Of a DNA stretch of 64,000 bases, positions 1 to 7,505 are shown in pieces. Positions within the stretch are counted from its first letter, which is position 1, and the number at the start of each line of letters is the position of its first letter. The DNA comes from Octadecabacter antarcticus 307. Its GTDB lineage: Bacteria; Pseudomonadota; Alphaproteobacteria; Rhodobacterales; Rhodobacteraceae. A program made the position numbers and the translations under genes. Under the pieces are notes generated by a model that was not told the origin of the DNA, did not search any database, and worked only from the letters and a program-made list of their open reading frames with translations. The stretch covers positions 4,206,501 to 4,270,500 of the forward strand of contig NC_020911.1 in assembly GCF_000155675.2 (NCBI RefSeq), read 5' to 3'.

Positions 1-1587
1 AAGTTGCGCGGATTTTCCATCCAAACCCGAGAGTTGACGGACACGATGCGCGACATGCTGGTATTCTCGAATGCCGCGCCTTGGGTGGCCGAAGTTGGCG
101 AACGCGGCCAAAGTTTAATTTTCTATTTCGCAGCCGATGCCAAGCAAACACGGGCCAATGCCGACAGATGGGGGCTACAGGCGGGAACCAATAGAATGCC
201 GTCCGAACTTGCCTCAAAACTGCGCGCAGTGCTGCCTGCCTATTGTGTGCCTTCGTTCCTTGTTCAGATGGAGGCACTGCCATTGCATCCGGTGTCAGGT
301 AAGGCGGATATGCGTGCCTTGCCGCCTATCAAGGATGATGCCGACGTATCAGACGCAGCCGAAGATGCGGTCATTGCCGCCGCCGCGATCGCCATGGGAT
401 GCGCGCCATCACAGATTGATCCCGCGCTCAGCTTTCACGATCAGGGCGGCGACTCGCTGATGTGCGTCACGCTGATGTTGGAGCTGGAGAGCGCCTACGA
501 TCGCCCCATTGATTTTGAATTGGCGATGAATGTACCGCTGCACAGGCTTGATCAGTTGATGACCCAAGAGGCGGATGCGCCCGCGCCCACAGACGACTTA
601 GATCGTCCCGGTATTTTGTTGACTGGCGCAACTGGGTTTCTTGGTGGCCATGTCCTTGCGCAGGCCGCCCGCGATCTACCGGTCGGTGACGTAGTCTACT
701 GCCTCGTTCGAGATAAAAACCGTGGCGCACGTGATCGGCTGGACGAGGTGGCCTCAGCCCACGGGATCGCCAGCGACAGATACGTCATGGTGCCGGGCAC
801 CTTGGACGCACCAAACTTCGGGCTAGAGCCGTCCGCCTACGCTGCGCTGACCGCATCGGTCACACGGGTCATTCATTGCGCCGCCATGGTGAACCTCGCC
901 ATACCCCGTACCGAGATGTTGGATTGGTCCGCGCGCGGTATGGCGCAGGTGCTGGCGTTCTGCAGCACTGCAGACGCCGATCTGCGCTTCACCTCATCCA
1001 GCGCTGTTTTTCCTGATCGCGGTGGTCCTTGGCCCGAAGGCCCTGCAAAGGCGTGGGAAGGATGCACTGGCTACGGAGCCGCCAAGATAGCGTCTGAGGT
1101 TGCAATCAAAAATTCGGGTGTCTGCGCCGCTATTGTGCGGCTGCCCTCTCTCTATGATCTAAACGCACCAAACCCGCGCGACATTTATGAAATCATCCTA
1201 AAAGCGTCATTGTGCGCAGGTCACATGCCGCACGGGCTTGAATTTCCAATGACCGATGTGAAAGCCGCCGCCGCCTTTCTTCTTGGCCCTGTGACTGCAC
1301 CAGACGCCCCGATTTACAACTTGATGGCCGATGTGCGCATTACACCGACAGACCCGAATGCATTGGATGCAAAAGACTGGCTAGAAGCCGTCAAACTGGC
1401 CCCCGGCATTGCCAATGTGATCGCCAAATTCCCCGATACGTTGTGCGCCGATGCAACCTTCATCAACACAGCCGCGTGCACTGCGTTGGTGCAGATCACT
1501 GACCGCCCTTGCAGCAGTATCAGCAATGGCAATGCGTTACTGCTGCGTCGCGCGAAAGACTACCAAAGCGATCCAGCATTGATCTGA
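1..1587 (+). CDS. NRPS-like adenylation (C-term)-carrier-reductase protein, 5' partial
   Basis: The frame is open from the window edge, so the gene starts upstream. The visible part begins in the C-terminal adenylation subdomain: KLRGFSIQTREL resembles core A8, and LPLHPVSGKAD (about residue 100) resembles core A10 with its lysine. A peptidyl-carrier domain follows, with the phosphopantetheine site in QGGDSL (Ser about 151). From about residue 203 there is a thioester-reductase domain of the NAD-dependent epimerase type: LLTGATGFLGGH is the Rossmann glycine motif and GYGAAK gives the Tyr-x3-Lys pair. Such A-PCP-R proteins activate a carboxylic acid and release it reductively as an aldehyde or alcohol. 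The substrate cannot be told because the specificity pocket lies outside the window. The end overlaps the convergent dehydrogenase gene by 28 bp. Confidence 0.85.
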   Translation, partial: KLRGFSIQTRELTDTMRDMLVFSNAAPWVAEVGERGQSLIFYFAADAKQTRANADRWGLQAGTNRMPSELASKLRAVLPAYCVPSFLVQMEALPLHPVSGKADMRALPPIKDDADVSDAAEDAVIAAAAIAMGCAPSQIDPALSFHDQGGDSLMCVTLMLELESAYDRPIDFELAMNVPLHRLDQLMTQEADAPAPTDDLDRPGILLTGATGFLGGHVLAQAARDLPVGDVVYCLVRDKNRGARDRLDEVASAHGIASDRYVMVPGTLDAPNFGLEPSAYAALTASVTRVIHCAAMVNLAIPRTEMLDWSARGMAQVLAFCSTADADLRFTSSSAVFPDRGGPWPEGPAKAWEGCTGYGAAKIASEVAIKNSGVCAAIVRLPSLYDLNAPNPRDIYEIILKASLCAGHMPHGLEFPMTDVKAAAAFLLGPVTAPDAPIYNLMADVRITPTDPNALDAKDWLEAVKLAPGIANVIAKFPDTLCADATFINTAACTALVQITDRPCSSISNGNALLLRRAKDYQSDPALI

Positions 1588-2333
1588 AAATCTTCCATTG
1601 TAAGGGCACGTGCCGCATCGCTGACCAGAAATGCTGCCAATTCTGCAATCTCAGATGGCTGGACGAGCTGGTTCTGCGGGTTGGATTTGGCGTATTCGGC
1701 CCGCACTTCCTCAAGGCTTTGACCGGTCAAAGCGATATCAGCGTCGATAAACCGTCTCAGCATTTCGGTTTCCACCCAAGTCGGGCTGATTGACACGCAG
1801 GTAATCCCGAGTGCAGCGCCCTCTAGGCTAACGCACCGCCCCAAACCCAAAAGCCCCGCCTTAGACGTGCAATAGGCCGCATTATTCGCCATCCCATTAT
1901 GCGCTGCAACCGATGCGATGTTGACGATCCTCCCCCAACCAGCGCGCTTCATATGCGGCATCACAGTGCGGATCGTCCGAAATGATCCGCTTAGATTGGT
2001 GTCGATATGGTCGTCCCAGATCGTGTCAGGATGATCTATGATGGCGGCCTCTTCATAAACACCTGCAGCATTGACCAAAATGTCAACGCCGCCATGGGTT
2101 TCGGCAACTTTGGCGACAAAAGCATCGACACTCTCGCTTGAGCGCACATCGAGCGCGGCTGCGTGAATATTGCCTTGGTCAGGACCAAGGATTTTGCTGA
2201 CAAATGACGCATCAGCCGCGCTACGTGCGCCAACAACAACAGTCGTCCCGTCTTTCGCTAGCCTGCGCGCAATCGCCAACCCCATCCCCGACAACCCGCC
2301 AGTTATGATTGCCGTCTTGTTGCCATTTGTCAT
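1560..2333 (-). CDS. SDR-family oxidoreductase (3-hydroxybutyrate dehydrogenase-like)
   Basis: A 257-residue classical short-chain dehydrogenase. TGGLSGMG at residues 11-18 is the NAD(P) glycine motif, VNAAG near 88-91 stabilises the fold, and Ser141, Tyr154 and Lys158 (YCTSK) form the catalytic set. Length and the GRIVNIASVAAHNG segment are typical of D-3-hydroxybutyrate dehydrogenase-like enzymes, but substrate is not certain. I chose the ATG at 2333 because AAGGA lies about 10 nt upstream; a TTG 18 nt earlier also opens the frame but has no ribosome site. The gene converges on the reductase gene and shares its last 28 bp. Confidence 0.85.
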   Translation of the reverse strand: MTNGNKTAIITGGLSGMGLAIARRLAKDGTTVVVGARSAADASFVSKILGPDQGNIHAAALDVRSSESVDAFVAKVAETHGGVDILVNAAGVYEEAAIIDHPDTIWDDHIDTNLSGSFRTIRTVMPHMKRAGWGRIVNIASVAAHNGMANNAAYCTSKAGLLGLGRCVSLEGAALGITCVSISPTWVETEMLRRFIDADIALTGQSLEEVRAEYAKSNPQNQLVQPSEIAELAAFLVSDAARALTMEDFQINAGSLW

Positions 2334-2351
2334 GCTGCTCTGTCCTTGCAA

Positions 2352-2611
2352 AAATTAACGCTTGCCGCCCCCCTAAATTAAATGTGGAGCACCTGCATCG
2401 AAAATCCTATTTGAGCGTTTTGAAAATTTGGCCCTGCAATATAAAATGGATTGCCCCTTTGAGGTGAGGCGAGCGTTACACCGGTAAGCAGTGACTGCGT
2501 ATCAGCGTGCATGTGCCCGGAAGCAGCCATCTGATAGTACGAGCCGCTTATCTGCTTTGTCCGGCTGAGCCACCCTTGGTCACGACCGCTGCGAATGTCC
2601 GGTTTCCGCCG
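2352..2611. other. intergenic region, no gene seen
   Basis: About 260 bp between the dehydrogenase start and the left end of the IS1182-type element. I see no convincing ORF. It should hold the promoter of the dehydrogenase gene, but I could not pick out clear -35/-10 boxes. Confidence 0.4.
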
Positions 2612-3174
2612 ATCTTATTGAAAAACACCGTATTGCTGTCGCAGAAAGTTGGGCGTCGAACAGGGCGCGAGCGCTTTTCCTATCACGCTTTGCGCATTTG
2701 CTGCGGTGCAGGAAGGATCTTGGCTAGTTTGCGGAGGTTTTGGGCGGTTGCGGCGAGAAGAAATTCATCATTTGCTCCACATGGTCCCCGCAGTCGGAGC
2801 CTTCCCAACCCGAGGATGCGTTTAAGGTGGGCGAAGAGCATCTCGAGCTTTTTCCTCAGTCGCATTGAAACGGCGTATTGTTTGGTTTTTGCAATGTCGC
2901 AGGCGACCTGTCGTGCGTCTTCGTGTTCTTCGCGTGTGATGGTACGGAAGTCAGCCTTCGGGCAGCAATTGGCTTTGGATGGGCAGGCCTGACAGATCAG
3001 CTTAAGCCCACGATATTTTGTCCTGCCCGTACTTGTTGGGCCTCGACTGGGGTCGGAGTAGTTGCGGCGAGATTGCTTGAGCGATTGACCTTCTGGGCAG
3101 ATGTACTGGTCGCCCTTCGGGTCCCACTCAAAGTCTTCCCTACTCCAGGTGCCATCGGTGCGACTGGCTTTATC

Positions 3175-3211
3175 CCCTCTCGTGCATGCGAACATGCACT
3201 GCCGGGCAGTG
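3175..3211 (-). repeat. hairpin insertion element, copy 1 (in IS1182 transposase)
   Basis: Starts CACTGCCCGGCAG and ends GAGAGGG on the minus strand. The stem is TGCATG/CATGCA with loop TTCG. Target is CATT^GAT. Removing the 37 bp joins PHIPVI to DKASRTDG in frame, so the boundaries are well fixed and no target bases are duplicated. Confidence 0.9.
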
Positions 3212-3316
3212 AATGACAGGGATGTGCGGTGCGAAGCCACGATCCACTAACCATCCCAGCATCGTGCGCACGGACCCAACTTCGGCCTGCCGGATCGACC
3301 GCGTGGCCTCAACATC

Positions 3317-3356
3317 CATTGCCCGGCAGTCGTTTGCCCTGCAAACGATGAGAGGG
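3317..3356 (+). repeat. hairpin insertion element, copy 2 (in IS1182 transposase)
   Basis: Starts CATTGCCCGGCAG and ends GAGAGGG. Stem TCGTTTGC/GCAAACGA, loop CCT. Target CATC^GAC. It lies opposite to the transposase frame. Its removal (40 bp) joins AVIV to DVEATRS in frame. Confidence 0.9.
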
Positions 3357-3530
3357 GACAATCACGGCATTATCCGTATCGATCAAGTAATTGGTTGAAT
3401 AGGTGTCAGCTTCGATCAAACTGGCATCTGCCGCAAAGCGCTGGCCACTCACCAGCCCCTCCGCCATGCATCGCGCCACAGTCGTCTCAAACAGATGACG
3501 CAGCAGATCGCTGTCGCGGAAACGACCGTG

Positions 3531-3569
3531 CACTGCCCGGCAGTGGTTTGCTTGCAAACCATGAGAGGG
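3531..3569 (+). repeat. hairpin insertion element, copy 3 (in IS1182 transposase)
   Basis: Starts CACTGCCCGGCAG and ends GAGAGGG. Stem TGGTTTGC/GCAAACCA, loop TT. Net length 39, antisense to the transposase, and by chance open in its frame, so it adds PSHGLQANHCRAV to the protein. The target here is CGTG^GC, not the usual ATY. Confidence 0.9.
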
Positions 3570-4150
3570 GCGGTTTTTGGAAAAGGTCGAATGATTGGGC
3601 ACGTTGTCGCTCAGATCCAGTCGGCAGAACCAGCGGTAAGCAAGGTTCAGGTGAACCTCTTCGCAGAGGCGACGCTCAGAGCGGATGCCGAGGCAATATC
3701 CCACCAACAGCATGCGAATAAGCAGTTCCGGATCAATCGAAGGACGGCCTGTATGGCTGTAGAAATCGGTGAGATGTTGGCGAATGCCGGACAGGTCGAT
3801 AAACCGCTCAATGGATCGCAGCAGATGATCTTGAGGAACGTGATCATCAATCGAAAACTCATAAAACAACGCGCCTTGTGCCTCTTGTTTCGGTCCCAAC
3901 ATCGCAATTACCCCTTGTTGTCAGGAACAATTGAATCAGGGGCCAAGCCTCACATCAACAAGAGTTTTTCAACAAAATAGGCTCAAACCTGCCATTCATC
4001 GTCGGTCCTGAACGCCGCAGTTCGGCCCATCAAACCTGATGGGGTGGATGGCTCCTGCTCCAACCAGCGTCGCAATGCGCTATACTGCAGGTGTCGAAAC
4101 CTACTTATAAAAGGAGCCACCCCATGCACGTTACCACAATCGGCCTTGAT

Positions 4151-4190
4151 CCATCGACCGGCAGGCGAATGCGCAGCAATCGCTGAGAGG
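4151..4190 (+). repeat. hairpin insertion element, copy 4 (IS110 copy 1)
   Basis: Diverged head CCATCGACCGGCAG, tail GAGAGG. Stem GCGAATGC/GCAATCGC, loop GCA, with one A-A mismatch. Net 40 bp: removal joins TIGLD to LAKN. The same insertion is in IS110 copy 2 at 46477-46516. Confidence 0.85.
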
Positions 4191-4817
4191 TTGGCCAAGA
4201 ACATTTTTCAAGTTCATGGGATCACTGAAGACGAAGAGGTCGCCTTCAACCGGCCTTTGAGACGCGCACAGCTATTGCCGTTCTTCTCCAAGATTGATCC
4301 CTGCCTGATTGGCATGGAGGCCTGTAGCAGTGCGCATCATTGAGCTCGGGAGTTAACAGTGTTGGGCCACGATGTCCGCCTGATCCCACCGAAATATGTC
4401 AAACCATACGTCAAACGCGGGAAGTCTGACGCCATCGATGCCGAGGCCATTTGTGAAGCGGTAACGCGTCCGACGATGAGATTTGTTGCGATAAAAACCG
4501 TTGAGCAACAAGCTCTGCTGTCGCTCCATCGCGCACGGGCTCTGCTTGTCCGACAACGCACCCAGTTGATCAATGGCTTGCGTGGTATGGTCGCTGAGTT
4601 CGGCGTTTACATCGCGAGGGGCCTCGCGAGGATCATCGGATTTGCAGAGGATGTTTTAGTAGGCGAAGTGCTAGACTTGCCCGAAATTGCCAAGGAAGTG
4701 ATCCATAATCTATGCGAACATCTCATGGCATTGCATGTACGGATTCGGTGGTATGAAGATCGGCTCAAGCTGGTCGCCAAGGAAGATGTGCGGGTCCGTT
4801 TGTTGCGCACTATTCCC

Positions 4818-4853
4818 GCTCTCGGGCATGTAAACATGCCCTGCTGGGCAGTG
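4818..4853 (-). repeat. hairpin insertion element, copy 5 (IS110 copy 1)
   Basis: Head CACTGCCCAGCAG, tail GAGAG followed by C instead of G. Stem GGCATGT/ACATGCC, loop TT. It separates LRTIP from VGVVTASAI of the transposase and is shared with IS110 copy 2 (45778-45813). Confidence 0.85.
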
Positions 4854-5002
4854 GGACGTTGGTGTTGTGACAGCCTCGGCGATCATCGCCAGCATTGGTG
4901 ATGGCCATCAATTCAGCAATGGCCGCGAGTTTGCAGCATGGTTGGGGTTGACGCCCGCGAACAAATCCAGCGGCGGTAAAGAGAAACTCGGGCGCATTAC
5001 AA

Positions 5003-5108
5003 CCCTCTCGGGACATTGCGTCGTGCTGCAAGCACGCCCATGGCGTGACGCAATACCCTGTCCCGTTGCCGGGCAACACATGCACAGCATGTGTGAGAGG
5101 GGGCAGTG
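5003..5108 (-). repeat. compound of nested hairpin elements (IS110 copy 1)
   Basis: A 106-bp block between GRIT and MGDQYL of the transposase. On the minus strand it starts CACTGCCC after CATT and ends GAGAGGG, so it is an outer element. Its head is split by a plus-strand element at about 5064-5101 (CGTTGCCGGGCAAC, stem ACATGC/GCATGT, tail GAGAGGG). Its stem GGGTATTGC/GCAATGTCCC encloses two further small hairpins (GTGCT/AGCAC and GCC/GGC). The same block is in IS110 copy 2 at 45523-45628. Confidence 0.8.
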
Positions 5109-5255
5109 AATGGGTGATCAATACTTACGATCATTGCTGGTCGTTAGCATGACATCACTCGTCCGACAGACCAAGTCGCACCCGGAGCGAGCAAGCAAGT
5201 GGCTGACATCACTGCTGGAACGAAAACCCGCGCGCGTCGCAACCGTCGCTATCGC

Positions 5256-5268
5256 TGCCCGAGAGGGG
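5256..5268 (+). repeat. 13-bp scar of a hairpin element (IS110 copy 1)
   Basis: TGCCCGAGAGGGG sits between ATVAI and ANKTARIVW of the transposase. It is the head TGCCC joined directly to the tail GAGAGGGG with the hairpin missing. Removing 13 bp restores the frame. Also present in IS110 copy 2 at 45363-45375. Confidence 0.7.
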
Positions 5269-5476
5269 CCAATAAAACGGCAAGGATCGTCTGGGCCGTT
5301 TTAACGCGCAACGAACCTTATACAACGCACATTACTTAAGAGAGGAAGAACAAAGAGTTAGCAAGACCCACGAGATGATGGTGCATAAGTCTGCCGCCAA
5401 AACCAGGACACCCCGTCGAAAGTCCCGGGCGATATAGCCCGCTAAGCTGTAAGGGACTTGGTCTGCGGAACCCATC

Positions 5477-5517
5477 CGTTGCCCAGCAGGCGATTGCGTA
5501 GCAATCTGCCGAGAGGG
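5477..5517 (+). repeat. hairpin insertion element, copy 6 (IS110 copy 1, 3' non-coding)
   Basis: Head CGTTGCCCAGCAG, tail GAGAGGG, after CATC. Stem GCGATTGC/GCAATCTGC with one bulge, loop GTA. It lies in the non-coding part of the IS, downstream of the transposase stop. Shared with copy 2 (45114-45154), whose head reads CGTTGCCCGGCAG. Confidence 0.85.
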
Positions 5518-5546
5518 GGGCAGCGGTCAAAACCGCGCAAACAGGC

Positions 5547-5586
5547 CCCTCTCATTGATTGCCTTGCAACCAACTGCCGGGCAGCG
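5547..5586 (-). repeat. hairpin insertion element, copy 7 (IS110 copy 1 only)
   Basis: Minus-strand head CGCTGCCCGGCAG, tail GAGAGGG. Stem TTGGTTGC/GCAATCAA with a G-T wobble, loop AAG. Absent from IS110 copy 2, where 61 bp including most of this element and 20 bp of IS sequence are missing between two GGGCAGCGG repeats. Confidence 0.85.
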
Positions 5587-5654
5587 GGAACACATGACTG
5601 CTTCTGACAAATGCACAAATCTGATCAAAAATGTCTTGCTATGCAGGAGCCATC

Positions 5655-6090
5655 AACACAGCACTTTGCATATGACCGCGATCTGGACGTGTATGTGTGT
5701 CCTGCAGGGGAACATCTGACATACAGATTTACCGGTCAGCAAGACGGCAAAGCGATCAAATCATCCTGGTCAGGAGCATGCGCTGATTGCGTCCTCAAAG
5801 CCAAATGCACAACAGGCAAAGAGCGGCGTGTCCGCCGTTGGGAGCTCGAAGATGTACTGGCGAGGGTCCAAGACCGGTTAGACGCAGATCCAGCGCAACT
5901 GGCTGTCCGTAGCATGACCGTCGAGCATCCCTACGGCACGATCAAATCTTGGATTGGAGCGATGCATTTCAAGATGCGGACCCTCAAGAAGGTGGCGACG
6001 GGGATGGCGCTGCACGTGCTGGCCTACAATATGACCCGCATCATGAACATAATGGGCATTCCAGCGATGATTGCGGCCATGAAGGCGTAA
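5655..6090 (+). pseudogene. 3' remnant of a second IS1182-type transposase
   Basis: Only the C-terminal part remains: FAYDRDLDVYVCPAGEHL, then CADCVLKAKCTTGKERRVRRW, then VEHPYGTIKSWIGAMHF and LAYNMTRIMNIMGI. This matches the C-terminal half of IS1182/IS1380-like DDE transposases but is a different subtype from the one at 2683-3902. The 5' half is missing; the IS110 copy directly abuts it, so insertion plus deletion probably removed the rest. Confidence 0.75.
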
Positions 6091-6358
6091 AAGGCCGCGG
6101 TCGCCTTCAATTTAGCCCGGAAACGTCGGGATGTGCCTAGAATGGCCCTGACCCGCCTCCATAATCCAACATGTTAGCTAAAAAGACGATCCCGACCCGT
6201 AATGCAGCTGAACGCCAAAAGCGCTCCGGTGTACCACCATCAACCGAGCTTCCACACAGCCTCTCCGCACAGCAGACATTTCAGTTTTTCACGCTCAACG
6301 ACTTCCCTGACCTCGTGGGCTCCTCTAAGATGGGCGAGACTTTTAGATGGAGCACACC
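6091..6358. other. intergenic region, no gene seen
   Basis: About 270 bp between the IS1182 remnant and the small membrane protein gene. No convincing ORF or hairpin element. It probably includes the promoter of the downstream genes, but I cannot point to it. Confidence 0.4.
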
Positions 6359-6577
6359 ATGCCATACCACGGCGCAGGCACGTTTTTAATCGGGCTGATC
6401 ATGATGATTGCGGGGGGGTATCTACTGCTAAAAGGCATCATGGTGCGGCCACAGTTTGGCATGGGCAATCAGGTGTTCACCATTGGTGGTTTTCCGGTCA
6501 CGACAGGTCTGGTGTTGGTGCCGTTGGCATTCAGCATTAGCATCGGGTTGTTCCTTCGCTCACTTCGGGGCGGTTGA
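6359..6577 (+). CDS. small membrane protein
   Basis: 72 residues, MPYHGAGTFLIGLIMMIAGG at the start. Two hydrophobic segments (about residues 7-26 and 43-62) flank a short loop, so an inner-membrane protein with two helices is likely. ATG 6359 is preceded by TGGAG at 8 nt; an in-frame ATG at 6347 would overlap that site. The C-terminal end SLRGG looks abrupt and the gene may be shortened. It ends 1 nt before the aldo/keto reductase start, so the two are probably co-transcribed. Function unknown. Confidence 0.55.
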   Translation: MPYHGAGTFLIGLIMMIAGGYLLLKGIMVRPQFGMGNQVFTIGGFPVTTGLVLVPLAFSISIGLFLRSLRGG

Positions 6578-6578
6578 T

Positions 6579-7505
6579 ATGACATTGAGCACACAATCGG
6601 GGGCGATGCTTACACCCGCCGCCTACGGCACCATGCAATGGGGCGGCACGGCGGATATTGGCGCGGCACGGACGATGTTTGATGCCTGTTTGGATGCTGG
6701 TATCCGGCATTTCGACACGGCCTTCTTGTACACCGATGGCAGGTCTGAGGAATTTTTGGGCGACATTGCGGGCAACCTCGACGATGTGTTCGTGGCAACC
6801 AAAGCCGCCTACAATCAACCGGCCACGACTGCGAACATCCACGCCAGTTTCGACGTGAGCCGAAAGCGCCTGAAACGCGACTGCATAGATCTACTCTATA
6901 TGCACCGCTTTGACGACACGACGCCGCTGGATGACACATTTGAAGCACTGGCAGCGCTGCAAACCAGCGGTGCGATCCGCTTTATCGGTGTCAGCAATTA
7001 CGCCGCGTGGCAGGTAATGAAAGCCCAAGGCGTGGCGGCCAAGTTCGGCACAAAAATTGACGTCATTCAGCCGATGATGAATCTTGTGAAGCGACAAGTT
7101 GAGGCTGAAATTTTACCAATGACGCGTGATCAGGGCATTCAGGTCTGCGCCTATTCGCCGCTTGGCGCTGGGTTGCTGACACGGAAATACGCCGCCGGTG
7201 GTGATCGCCGGTTGGCGAAAAATGCGCGCTATGCAACCCGCTACGGCCCGCGATGGATGCACGAAGCAGCACATGGACTGGCGCAGATTGCCGCTGATTT
7301 GGATGTCGATGCCGCGACGCTGGCGGTGGCATGGTTGCGCCACCATGCACCTGATGTTCACCCTATTTTGTCGGCGCGATCGGTTGCACAGTTGACGCCG
7401 TCCTTGGGTGGGCTGACATTTGAAATGGATGACGCGACCTACGCTGCTATCACAGCGCTGTCGCCTGCCCCGCCCCCTGCCACGGATCGGATTGAAGAAG
7501 CATGA
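6579..7505 (+). CDS. aldo/keto reductase
   Basis: 308 residues of the AKR (beta/alpha)8 barrel family. GIRHFDTAFLYTDGRSEE carries the catalytic Asp and Tyr, VATKA the Lys, and DLLYMHRFDD the His. GVSNYAAWQV and YSPLGAGLLTRKY are the cofactor-side motifs. NADPH-dependent reduction of an aldehyde or ketone is expected; the substrate is not evident. ATG 6579 follows the membrane-protein stop by 1 nt, and its end overlaps the next gene by ATGA, so this is an operon with the FAD oxidoreductase. Confidence 0.85.
   Translation: MTLSTQSGAMLTPAAYGTMQWGGTADIGAARTMFDACLDAGIRHFDTAFLYTDGRSEEFLGDIAGNLDDVFVATKAAYNQPATTANIHASFDVSRKRLKRDCIDLLYMHRFDDTTPLDDTFEALAALQTSGAIRFIGVSNYAAWQVMKAQGVAAKFGTKIDVIQPMMNLVKRQVEAEILPMTRDQGIQVCAYSPLGAGLLTRKYAAGGDRRLAKNARYATRYGPRWMHEAAHGLAQIAADLDVDAATLAVAWLRHHAPDVHPILSARSVAQLTPSLGGLTFEMDDATYAAITALSPAPPPATDRIEEA

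Larger units (their letters stand above)
2683..3902 (-). pseudogene. IS1182-family transposase interrupted by three hairpin elements
   Basis: The N-terminal part starts MLGPKQEAQGALFYEF and has the family segments GRPSIDPELLIRMLLVGYCL and SERRLCEEVHLNLAYRWFC. The middle has VDVEATRSIRQAEV and the C-terminal part TYRG-like KYRGLKLICQACPSKANCC and FAHLKRILGLGRLRLRG. Three short hairpin elements interrupt it: at 3531-3569 (net +39, in frame, adds 13 residues between KNR and HGRFRD), at 3317-3356 (net +40) and at 3175-3211 (net +37). Taking them out gives one open frame through VIVDVEATRS and PVIDKASRTDGTW, as expected for the family. The gene cannot be translated as a whole in its present form. 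Confidence 0.85.
2612..3978 (-). mobile_element. IS1182-family insertion sequence
   Basis: The ends share a terminal inverted repeat with TTGAAAAAC at its core (2618-2626 and complement 3964-3972), bracketing one transposase gene read on the minus strand. Length about 1.37 kb. I see no clear target duplication. The IS carries three hairpin insertion elements, so the transposase is in pieces. Confidence 0.75.
4124..5339 (+). pseudogene. IS110-family transposase, copy 1, multiply interrupted
   Basis: The recognisable protein runs MHVTTIGLD, then LAKN(I)FQVHGITEDEEV, GMEACSSAHH, LIPPKYVKPYVKRGKSDAIDAEAI, LHRARALLVRQRTQLINGLRG, TASAIIASIGDGHQFSNGREFAAWLGLTP (written here in pieces) and MGDQYLRSLLVV. 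This is the DEDD/RuvC-like plus transposase-20 architecture of IS110. It is broken by a hairpin element after the ninth residue (4151-4190), a TGA at 4341 where the family has Trp, an element at 4818-4853, a compound insertion at 5003-5108 and a 13-bp scar at 5256-5268. Start ATG 4124 follows AAGGAG. None of the pieces could make a working enzyme alone. Confidence 0.85.
4030..5654 (+). mobile_element. IS110-family insertion sequence, copy 1
   Basis: Near-identical to the inverted copy at 45038-46638. Common sequence runs from TCAAACCTGATGGGG to GCAGGAGCCATC. ATGGCTCCTGC near the left end is repeated inverted near the right end. It holds one transposase gene on the plus strand plus about 300 bp of 3' non-coding DNA. 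It carries at least seven hairpin elements or remnants. Its right flank is an IS1182 remnant. Relative to copy 2 it has 61 bp more at 5526-5586 and lacks one 36-bp hairpin element. Confidence 0.85.
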
